Below, in pieces: positions 12,503 to 22,500 of a stretch of DNA of 32,500 bases (within the stretch, counting starts at the first letter, position 1; each line of letters opens with the position of its first letter). Under the pieces are notes generated by a model, which was given only the letters and a program-made list of their open reading frames with translations, made no database searches and was not told the DNA's origin. Where the stretch lies: positions 376,371-408,870 of the forward strand of contig NW_004754914.1 of NCBI RefSeq assembly GCF_000188695.1. Reading direction: 5' to 3'. This DNA is from Salpingoeca rosetta. Taxonomy: Eukaryota > Opisthokonta > Choanoflagellata > Craspedida > Salpingoecidae. The translations under genes and the position numbers were made by a program.

Positions 12503-13207
12503 AATCACAAACCTTTCACACACATTCGCGTACACATGGTTGCAGGTTGAGAATGCAGACGGGACGGTGTCGTGCGCACTGCCATCTTGGTTTCCCTTCC
12601 GAGCAAACGACGATGATGACGCTGACGATGATGATGACAGCTCGGTTACCGTTACGCAGGAGCGCATCGATGCTGCTGATGTGGACGCATCCACGTCGCT
12701 TCAAGGTGAGACGGCGTGCAGGGTGCCGGTCGCAACTGCACTGACGCCAACATACCCACGCATTTTCATCTCTGTGCACGCATGCCACTTACGTTGGCCC
12801 TGCGTCGCTCTCGCATTGACATTTCGTTCGTGTTCGCACCACACACGTGCAAACGCATTGCAGGCAACATCACAGTTGGCTCCTCTGAGGGCAACATGAA
12901 GCAGTTGAACGTGTCATTTGAGTTGCCCCTCTTTGCCGACGCCGATGTGACGCCAGTCATTCGCTCCATTCGCCCCGTCAACGAATGTTGCGGTGATCAG
13001 GTGTGGTTTCATGCTGCTGCTGCTGTGGTGGTGATGTTGGTGGCGATAATTCCCTGTTGCTGTTCGTGCCATTGTGATTGGTTTTGCTGCTGCTCCGTCG
13101 TGTGAGCGCTGTGTTGCCTCTCGCTATTTCCGCCACAGCATCCACTGAGCCATCGCCACACTCCCACGCACCAACACAACGTACACGTGTCCCCTGTTTG
13201 CGCGTGT

Positions 13208-13293
<86 letters not shown>

Positions 13294-13485
13294 GTGTGTG
13301 TATGTGTACGTAGTTTGAGTTTCGGGTTGCACGCGTCACGCCCACCGGGTTTGCTGTCCTGATCCAGCGAACAGACTCACAGCAGTCGTGGGGACAGGAG
13401 CTTGTTGCCGAGTACACAGGTGTGTGTGTGTCTGTCTGTCTGTCTGTGTGTGTGTGCGTGTGCGTGCGCGTCCGTGAATATGTGC

Positions 13486-13530
<45 letters not shown>

Positions 13531-13692
13531 CTGAATAAGGATGGCCTGGGCTCGAGCTGCTTGTGCCCTCACATGCCGTTTCTCATCGCATTCTTTTTCG
13601 ACCACTGCCTGTCGCGCTCTCTCTTGACTTCACCAGCTGTGATGGAGAAGCAGACCACCAACGACAACGCTCCCTCGAAGGACGAGTTGTGA
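9421..13692 (+). CDS. CRELD2: CRELD-family ER protein with C-terminal H-type-lectin-like domain and KDEL
   Basis: Exons: 9421-9595, 9779-9827, 9988-10083, 10242-10401, 10586-10672, 10867-10938, 11033-11087 (or from 11027), 11207-11339, 11617-11693, 11930-12067, 12253-12359, 12546-12705, 12864-13000, 13314-13419, 13637-13692; about 535 residues. A signal peptide ([20 protein letters not shown]) is followed by the CRELD N-terminal domain: the CTTC motif, LEGVC, WLC, and [14 protein letters not shown]/laminin-like [11 protein letters not shown], furin-like CDAAC repeats and calcium-type EGF modules starting DVDEC and DVNEC follow in family order. An acidic run ([10 protein letters not shown]) precedes exons 13-15, which human CRELD proteins lack and which resemble an H-type lectin. 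The protein ends SKDEL, an ER-retrieval signal equivalent to the retention tail of CRELD2. Family knowledge places it in ER folding and disulfide chemistry. The exon 2 donor at 9827 was chosen because it restores alignment to the conserved FGGGNTAW region. Confidence 0.88.
9611..9665 (+). repeat. GT microsatellite, intronic
   Basis: GT array in the first CRELD intron, close to the donor at 9596. Confidence 0.95.
10151..10215 (+). repeat. ACTC tetranucleotide repeat, intronic
   Basis: About 16 perfect tetramer units in the CRELD intron between 10083 and 10242, before the acceptor. Confidence 0.95.
11109..11197 (+). repeat. GT microsatellite, almost a whole intron
   Basis: About 44 GT units fill three quarters of the 119-bp CRELD intron 11088-11206. 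Confidence 0.95.
11476..11559 (+). repeat. Compound CA, ACC, ACT microsatellite
   Basis: A CA run turns into ACC trimers (about 11503-11545) and then ACT trimers (to 11559) inside the CRELD intron 11340-11616. The trimer part suggests stepwise change from a dinucleotide array. Confidence 0.9.
11839..11893 (+). repeat. ACACAT hexanucleotide repeat, intronic
   Basis: About nine perfect hexamers in the CRELD intron 11694-11929, preceded by CAGA-type and CACT-type repeats. Confidence 0.95.
12425..12501 (+). repeat. CA microsatellite, intronic
   Basis: Pure CA array in the CRELD intron 12360-12545, on the acceptor side. Confidence 0.95.
13211..13292 (+). repeat. GT microsatellite, intronic
   Basis: Pure GT array of about 41 units before the acceptor at 13313 of the CRELD gene. 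Confidence 0.95.
13420..13529 (+). repeat. GT and CTGT microsatellites directly after a donor
   Basis: The donor of the last CRELD intron at 13420 runs straight into GT, CTGT, GC-interrupted GT and a pure GT array ending at 13529. Confidence 0.9.
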
Positions 13693-14192
13693 CACACACA
13701 CACAGCACAACACACGTACACACACCACACCACATTCACAAACACACTACATACATCCAACACACACCGCACCACAACCAGCCCAGCTCAGTTCAGTTCA
13801 ACACAGCTCTTGTTTGTTTTGTTTGTGTTGTAATTCTTGGAATGAACACACCGCAACCAAAATGAAATGAAGCTGTTAATCAAGTGAGAAACAAAGACCC
13901 ACCAACGCAAATTAAAATCAAAAAGAAACAGCTTGCACAATGCATCTCCTCCTTCCTACCTCACTGTCACCTCTCATTAACAGAAGATACACAAAACACG
14001 CTGGTAAGAAAGTTTTCTTCAAACAACACACACACACACACAGACTTAATACGAGCCGCCAACAATGATGCCATGGTTGGCAGACTTGTTGTTGTGCGAC
14101 TGACTGTACACTTGTCCTTCATCATCATCAACAACTGCACCGCATCCCCGGTCACCGGTTCACGCAATCATTCCCGCTTCAGATCCTGGCGT
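13693..14192. other. Intergenic region between convergent genes
   Basis: These 500 bp separate the stop codons of the convergent CRELD and CAP-Gly genes and should hold both 3' UTRs. A CA-rich stretch lies at about 13693-13770, and an A-rich stretch at 13880-13935 contains a variant signal ATTAAA at 13911 for the plus-strand gene. I see no canonical AATAAA on either strand. Confidence 0.6.
13911..13916 (+). promoter_or_regulatory. Possible variant polyadenylation signal ATTAAA of the CRELD gene
   Basis: ATTAAA is the commonest natural variant of AATAAA. It sits 219 bp after the TGA in an A-rich stretch, with no better candidate nearby on the plus strand. Confidence 0.35.
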
Positions 14193-16300
14193 TCAGGTCG
14201 TGCGTGGTATCCACACGGGTGGGTGTCGGATGACTGGGACGAGTTCATGAAACGCCTCGTACGCGCTGTTCATGCGGTTGTGTGCCACTGTGTACGCTGC
14301 CTGCACCCCGGCCACAGCCGCCCATGTCTGCTCTGGATACATAACAACAGCGCCAACCACCGCCAGCACAGTCGCCAAGAGCATCAGGCCAACAACGATG
14401 AGCGTCTTCTTCCACTTGTTCAGGAATGCGGCAACAACGCCAGGCGGCGGCGGCGTCACCACCTCATCTTCCTTGGCCGACGCAGCGCCGTCAACTGTTT
14501 CCGACGTGTTCGCAGTCGTATGGCTTGTCGTGGACGCCGTCTCAGAGTCGGCGATGGTGCTCGCCTTATCATGCATGGCCTCAGCACGCAGGCTCGCCAG
14601 CCGCGAGCCACGGCGCGAGAGCCCAAACACGCTGTCTGCAACCTCCGTGTCCCGCCGTGTCTCTGCGGCGTTGTCGAGATCGTTCATGATGGCGGCATCA
14701 GCGCCCGCACGCGACTCGCCGTCCTCCGTTGACGCAAAGTCGTGGATGGTGGCGTACTTCTTTACGCGGGACAAGATGGACCGCGTGGGTCCAGGTGATG
14801 ACGACCTGGACCCCACAGGGGAGATGGTGTTCGATTGCTTCTTCGCCCTCGCTGCCGCTGTTGCCTTGGCCTTGGATGCAGCAAACGCAATGGCGCGGAT
14901 CTTGCTGCGGAAGAGGCCACCAGGGCGTGTGGCAGCGGCACTGGCGCCGTCCTGTCCTTCACCTTCTGCTTGCTCATCGCCGCCTTCGCTTTCGCTCTTT
15001 TTCTTCGCGGCAGCCTTGCTCTTCAGCTGTCACGTGGCCACACGCGTTGGTGTTGTTGTCGTCGTTGTGTGATGGTGATGGTGGTGGTGACGGTGGAGGA
15101 GGAGGAGGAGGAGGAGGAGGAGGAGGAGGAGGAGGAGAAGCAGTGAGCCAACACGTTGCAAAGAGAACAGCACTGTACAAGCAACCCAACCAAACCAAAG
15201 ACATGTCCACACAAAGCAGCCTCTTCGTTCACATCAGCAACACAGTGACTGGCATCCAAAGACACCAACACACCTTGCGGGCCCACCAGCCGCCCTCACG
15301 GCCTTTGGTCAAACGAGCTTGCAGTGAGGAATCGGCAGCGTTCACGCGTTGATCTGGCACGATGTAGGAGACAATCCAAATGCAGACGTGAATGTGTGAG
15401 CCAAGTGGTTGAGGGGAAGACGACTGAAACTACACTCGAGCGCGACGCAACACACGACGGGCACCGCGCTCACACTTGTGTATCCATGAACACATACACA
15501 CACATGCACGTACACGCGCGCACAAACAACCATAAACTCTCTCACAAACTCGCATACAAAAAGCGCGCACTCACATGCAAAAGCACAAACACACACACAC
15601 ACACTCACACACTCTCTCATACACACACACTCATACACACACCTGCTTCCTTAGCAGACATGAGACCAAGCTCGTAGTTGACGCGCGCCTGCGATGCGCT
15701 CGTGTATGCCGATTCGTTGTCGCTCTCGTCCTCACGCCCTTCGGGCCCGGGAATGACCTGTGAGTGACCCGTATGGTCAACACTAGCGCCGCGGCTGTGC
15801 ATGGAAGCTGTGCTCGGCGTGGCAGTGAGCACGCCCGTTGCATCGTCGCCATCCACCTCCTCCTCGTGACGAAAGTGGTAGATGCTCTCTTGGGAACTGC
15901 GCTCAGATGTCAGCACAATGCGGGGCGTGTTGGGCGCGAGCGAACCGTTATTGTCCTCGCTGTGTGCACCTGCAGCGGAGGTGGTGTTGTTGCTGGCACC
16001 AGCGGCACCAGCGCCCGCAATGTCGTTGCTTGCGCGCCTTGAGCTCTTGTTGCTGCTCAACACGCCCTGCAGCAGCTGGCAGTTCTCTGGCGCCTGGTCG
16101 CACCGGCAAATCTGCGGGTGCAGATTCGCCCTGAAAGAAGTGATTGCGGTCATGGCAGCCGCATGTCGTGTAAGTTGCTTGGTGAACATCGTGTGTGATG
16201 TCGGTAGTGCTGAGGTACCAACACGAAGCAGAACATCCTGTGCACACACATGTCGCAGACTCACGCGCACACAACATCCGACAACAACCACGACGACCAT

Positions 16301-16348
<48 letters not shown>

Positions 16349-18571
16349 GCACGCACGCACGCACGCGCACACGCACGCAAACAAAACAAAACACACAAAC
16401 ACACAAACACACACACGCACGCACGCAGGACAATCGCATGAGTCATCAAGTGAACGCACTGTGCATTTGGGTCACTGCGCAGCTTCTTGATCTTGGGGCA
16501 TTTGTTCGGGTTTGCAATGCCGCAGTTGCAAATAAGGCGGTGCAGGTGTGACACGTCTTGTAGCACCAGCACACTCTCCACAGATGTGGCGCGCGCACGT
16601 GCGGGCGGCGCGGGGAACAGGGAGCTGCGCGGACTAAAGTCGCCCGTCTTCGAGTCGGCGTCGCTCTGCGAACTCCGCGATCGCACCTGCTCCATGTCAA
16701 ACGCAGAGTTGGTGCGACTCATTGGCACGGTCAGCATGGACGCAGACTCTGTCAGGCCGTCATCGTCGTACTCGTAGTGGTACATGTTTGAGCTGCGATG
16801 GCTTGCTGGCCCGCTGTTGATGAACGGATCGCGCACAGGAAGCAGGAAGCCCGTGGTGCCGGCGCCGTTCGTGTCTGTCGCTTCGTTCAGGCGGCGCAGT
16901 GTCTCCACCATCTCCTCATCGTCAGAGCCGCCAGATTCAAAGTACTGATGCGGGTCGTTGTCCTCCAGGAAGGACTCGCGTGCGGACAGACCGTCCGACA
17001 GAGCACGACTCACTTGCTGCTGATCCGCGGTTGTGTTTAGTGTGTTTGATGCGTTTGATGCGTTTGATGTGTTTGGTGTGTTGGGGTGTGTCCGTGAACG
17101 TGCGTGTGAGAATGTACGAAAACATGCCGGGAGGTCCAACACACGCACACACGCACACACGTGCACGTCATGGGTACGTGCATCCGTGTTCCCAGTTGCA
17201 GCACGACAACAAGCTGCGACTCGTCAACACACCTTTCCTCCGACGTAGGATTCGATATCATCATTGGACGTGACAGAAGATGTGTCAGAGGAGTCTCCCT
17301 GTGGTTCAACACACGAGTACGCACACACGATATGAACAAACGAGTCATGAACACCCCTCCTCGGGCCCTTGCCTGGCTACGAACACGCACGCAGAACGCA
17401 CACACGTACACACGCACACACACAGAACACAACGCACAACCGTGCATTCCCTGCCATGCCACACTGTACCGACCTCGATCAGAGAACTCTGCAGGGAGCG
17501 AGCAGACTGGAAGCTGGAGCGGCGCAGCGACGAACGACGCGCGCCTGAGTTAAGTCGCAATGAATAATGGTGGCGTCGTGTTGGGTCGTGAGTGGTGAGT
17601 GGTGGTATCGATGAAAATGTGTGTGTGTATGTGTTTGTATGTGTTTGTGCGTGTTTGTGCGTGTTTATGTGAGGAGAAGAGAGATTGTGTGTGTGTGTCT
17701 GTGTGTGTGTGTTTTCGAAAGCGTGGTTGTGATGTTGAAGAGACGACGTGGTGTTATTCGACAGTGCAGCATTTCGACTGCCCACAAGGCAGGCTTAGGG
17801 AGCAACAAAGTACACGCAATCATGACGCAATGCTTGTCGCACCGAGGGCGGCAGTGGTCAACTCACCACGGACACGGGCCAGAGCCGAGCTGGTCAAGCT
17901 CACTTCAGAACGCCTGAGGATAACACAGCATCAACATGAGTGCGCGTGCGCTTTGTCGAGCAGACAGTGGATTTAAGGATCCAGCACCACACAGCGCAAC
18001 TGCAGGCGGCAGTCCATCGCATGTGCATGCAGACTACACGTACAGACACACGCACACACAGAGACACACAGACACGAGAGACACAGACACGCGCACACAC
18101 AGACACGCGCACACAGAGACACACAGACACACGCACACACGTACACATGCAACGTCAGGTGCACGTCTCCCGTACCTGCGTGACTCTTCGCTGCTTCGCG
18201 GCTGACGAGAGAGCATGGAGCGACGAGCAGGCTTCTTGTCCGGTCGGCTACTGCGACGCGCTGGCTTTGAATTGCGATGGGGACTGTTGGTCTTTCGCTC
18301 CTGCACCTGCAGACGCACACGCCTCTCCCCGCGCTTCTTGTTCTCGGGCTTGGCGGCGGCGGCAGCAGCGTCCACATCATCGTGTGCGTCGGTTGATGCG
18401 CTCACCACCTGTGCTTGCCCCTCCGTGGACGTGGATTGTTTTGGCGACGGCTCTTTGGCCTCATCACTTGGTGTCGTGGACTGCCCAATCGACCCATCGC
18501 TGTCGTGGCGCTGCGGCTGTTTCCCATCTTGTGTCGCTGGGTGCTGTGATGCCTCTGCTTGCTGTTGTTGT

Positions 18572-18604
<33 letters not shown>

Positions 18605-19124
18605 GATGATTGCTGACGCTTATCGTGCTCGTGTGTCTCCTGGCGATGTGCACCCGCGCCATCAGACACGCGAGCGTCGTGTTCCCGCCCTTCATCATCA
18701 TGCTTCGCGTGCTTGTGCTGCATGTGCTGCTTGGCGCTGTGATCATCACCATCGCCACTCGCCTCGCCGTCCTTGCGTACGCCGTGCGCCCGCGCGTGCG
18801 TCGAGTCTGTCTCGTCTGCCTCAATCAGTGGGCGCTGCTTCTCAAAGTTCATTGACGGAATGCGTTTCATCGCCACAGGCCGCATGGAGTCAGACGAGGC
18901 AGTCGTGTGCTCTGATGCCTGACCCTGCGATTGCCTCTCGTCCTCATCTGCAGCATTGTCATCCTCACCCCTGCGAATGCGTCAAGATGAACACGGCGGT
19001 ATCGGGAATGGTCAGAGCGTGCAACCTCACTCGCGAACGCACAAGGTACAGGACATAAGCGCACATACAAACGCACACACACACTCACACACACAATCAA
19101 ACGTACAATCACAGACGCACGCAC

Positions 19125-19169
<45 letters not shown>

Positions 19170-19483
19170 TACAATCACAGATGCACACAAATAAACGTAT
19201 GTAGATTATTACAAATTCAAAACACGCACACTCACTTGCTGGCGGTTTGCTTCCAGTCGCTGCGCCCTGACTTGGCGATGGGAACGTACTCGTACTTGCC
19301 CGGTTTGCGTTCAGGCACGCGGTGATCAGCCGCTGCCGCCGCCGCCGCCGAGGTGGCTGCTGCGGCAGTCCTTGACCCGTCACCGTTCAGCAGCGATGCG
19401 TCAATGTGCTCTGCATCCAACGAGCTCAGCACCCGCGCCGCATTCTGAATCGTCGACTTGAGCGTCGTCACCTGAAGTCACAT

Positions 19484-19550
<67 letters not shown>

Positions 19551-22500
19551 TGGTTGGTTGGTGTGTGTGAGAGAGGGTATGAGCGTTCGTTGTACTTGTG
19601 TGTGAGTGTGTGTGTGTGTGTGTGTGTGAAACAACTAAACAGGGTGGTAACCTTTGGATGCACAGCCAGAATATCATCAGCAGCGGCGCACGCTGTGCAA
19701 ACCTTGCTGTGCTGCAGGCGCTCCAGCTCGTCATCCGACATGGCCAGCAGTGAGTTGAGCATCGAAGCATCCCTGTTTGATTGCAATGTGAATGCAGTGA
19801 CGAGAGTGGATGAGGTGCATGAAGGCGGTGATAAGTACTCAATCGTGTGGCAAGGAAAATGGTTGGCAACAACGCAACGTTCGCACACTCGCACATGGAC
19901 ATGCACACGTGTATGCGTGCAAGGCTTGCGGACGCACTTTGCAGTTGCAAAGCTGTCGGTGCCGTGAAAGGAAGGCGCGGCCTGGTAACGAGAAGCAGTA
20001 ATTGAGATGAGTTGCAAGATGTGTTGAATTGCAGTGCCCACCCACGTCACACACACACGCACGCACACGCCCATGCGCACATACACACAAGCATAAAGCA
20101 AGCAAAGACACACAAACACAGGCGCACCACAAAGGAGGAGATGTGAAGCTCCCTGGCCTCGGCCTGCTTGCGCTCGGCCCCAAGCAGAAGACTTGTCTGC
20201 AAGTTCTTGCCCTTGAGTTCCTCGATTGTGCTCTGCGCCTCAGCCAGCTTGTCGCGCAGCTGTTCAATCTCGCGGTCCTTCTCCTCCATTGTTTGTGTGT
20301 TCCACCTCAGTGGCGGCGGCGGTGGTGGTGGTGACCGCCCCAGCCCGCGCAAAGCGGATGCACCAGCACTGCCAGCACCGCGATGAGGGGTGGATGTGCC
20401 GGGTGCAGCGTTCTCCTTGTTGCCCAGCGGTGAGAGCACGCTGTCCAGGTGCTGCTGGCGAAGGAGACGCGCGCGGAATGACTCTTCCACGCGGCGTGAC
20501 CGCTCGAGCGAGCTGCGAACCATCCTGTCAACCTCAGCAACAACAGGCGACACAGGCGTCTCTGTTGTGGAGGTGTTTGGGGAGGGTGGTGAGGTGTGAT
20601 GACAGCCAAGGGGTGTGAGGAGTGTGCTGATGCAAAGAAGGCGAACAGTTGCGGAACACACAACCAACACCGAACAAAACGAACCAGCCTCATGCACATG
20701 TGCACAGGCAGCATGCGGTGGAAGCAAGCTCCTCCCGGCCGTCGCCACCACAGCCACCAACCATCCTGAATGTCCACTCACCACGGTGCAAGTTGAGCGG
20801 GCTGGCGGCGCTATTGACGGGGGCGATTGGGGACGGAGGCACGCTGTCGGCTGCAGCTGCTGCAAAACCAACACCACCATCGCCATTGATGTGGCTCATG
20901 TTGTTCACATCGCCAGCTCTGCCGTGCTTGGTTGGAGAGAGCTCGCCACGGGCCGCATTCAGGTCGCTCTCAAGCTCCTTGATGCGCGCTTTCGCCGCGT
21001 CCAGGTCACGATGCAGCTTCTCCGCCGTCTACATACATCAGCAACAACGGAAGTGGTGGTCATTAGTATGTGGGCGCGACTGCTAGAGCGGAAGAAGGAA
21101 ACAAGAATGCATCTGCTCACACGCGTCACCACAGACTACCATGCGTTCATCCATACACACACATACACATCGAAGCACACAGACACACGCGCGACGTGGG
21201 TACCTTGACGGAGTTGAGTTCGCGCAAGCAGAGGAGTTCTGTCTGTGCAGCCTTGAGCGCCGACATCAATACTGCGCAACCGATGCATTGACAAACGTAT
21301 GCATGAGTATGACAGGGTGCCGTAGCTTACAGCAACGTTTGATCAACCACACAAGTTTCTCACAACGAATGCGAATGGGACGAGAAGGGAGAAACAAAAA
21401 CGTGCAACAAGTTACGCAGATGCTTGCGCTCACCCTCAGAATCAACGGTTTCCTGGAGGTGGTAGAACACAACGACATGGTGAAGCGAAATGTGAGTTTT
21501 AAGGTATACGGAGTTCAATCACAGAATGCATGCAAAAGTACGTCTTTACAACAACAAGCCAAACATGCTGTCAACACACACACACGCACACATACACACA
21601 CACACGCAAACACATGTGTACGGCACCTCGGTTGCGCCGCTGAGCATGTCGACGACGTGGAGTTGGCGATCAACATCGCACCGCAGGCGATCCATCATGC
21701 CAGACCACGGCAGGTCGCTGTTCTCCTCGCCACCCTTGCCATCGTCGCTGTCATGCTCGCTGCCCGTGTCACCACCCACATCCTCAGCCCCACCTGCCGC
21801 CTTGTGCTTCTGCCCTTTCTTCTTCTTCTTCTTCTTGTCCTTCTTCTGTGGCGTGCTGGCAGCGCCATCGCTCACATCCTCGTCGCTGCTGTTCACCAGA
21901 CCCTTGGCCCGGCGCACTGAATTCAGTTTCTCCTCCAAGCGATCAATGACCTTGTCCTTGCGACTCGACTCGCGCCGGGTCGCCTCAAGCGTGTGCTGCA
22001 GCGTGTCAATCTCTTGCAGCAAATCAACGTGTGAGCGCGTATCGCTTGGTGCCAGATCAGCAGCTGCGGCTGCCGCGTCCGCATCAACGTGGCTCGATGG
22101 ACGAGCCGGCACTTGCTCAAGGCGGCTCGCCCACACCTCGCGTGAATCGCGGTGATGATGATGATGATGCTGATGACGGTGGCGGTGTTCTTCGTCGTTG
22201 TCGTCGTTGTCGCTGTTGTCATCGTGATCATCGTGATGGTGACGGTGATGGTGGGGTGTGCTCTCGTGCTTGGCATCCCCGTGTTCTTTGCCCCTGCTGT
22301 TCTTGGCCTGCGCATCATCATGGGCTGTCACCTCCTCATGCTTGTGGTGGCTGTGGTGGTACTCATAACTGGCACCGTGGTAGTCGTCATGCTCTTCATC
22401 GCTATCAACGTGATGGTGGTGGTGGTGCGAATGCGTGGTGTCTGCTTGCGCCTTGTGGCGACGCTGTTGCTCCTGCTTGTCCCGCTGCTGTTCCTGCTGG

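Larger units (their letters stand above)
12864..13640 (+). other. H-type-lectin-like domain at the C-terminus of the CRELD protein
   Basis: Exons 12864-13000, 13314-13419 and the start of 13637-13692 encode a beta-rich segment of about 75 residues. It reads [10 protein letters not shown], then a V-T-P-V-I strand, then [15 protein letters not shown] and ELVAEYTA. This follows the H-type lectin pattern: a strand with a conserved Phe before a Pro, an F-R-V strand, the T-x-T-G-F turn and a closing aromatic-x-A. The assignment rests on pattern recognition only. Confidence 0.55.

Noticed and set aside
17545..17866. Splitting the minus-strand gene into two at the GT-rich region near 17600-17720
   Set aside because: The exon ending at 17867 (phase 1) joins the exon starting at 17544 cleanly in frame, and I saw no stop plus polyadenylation signal or new start nearby. 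RNA evidence is still needed.
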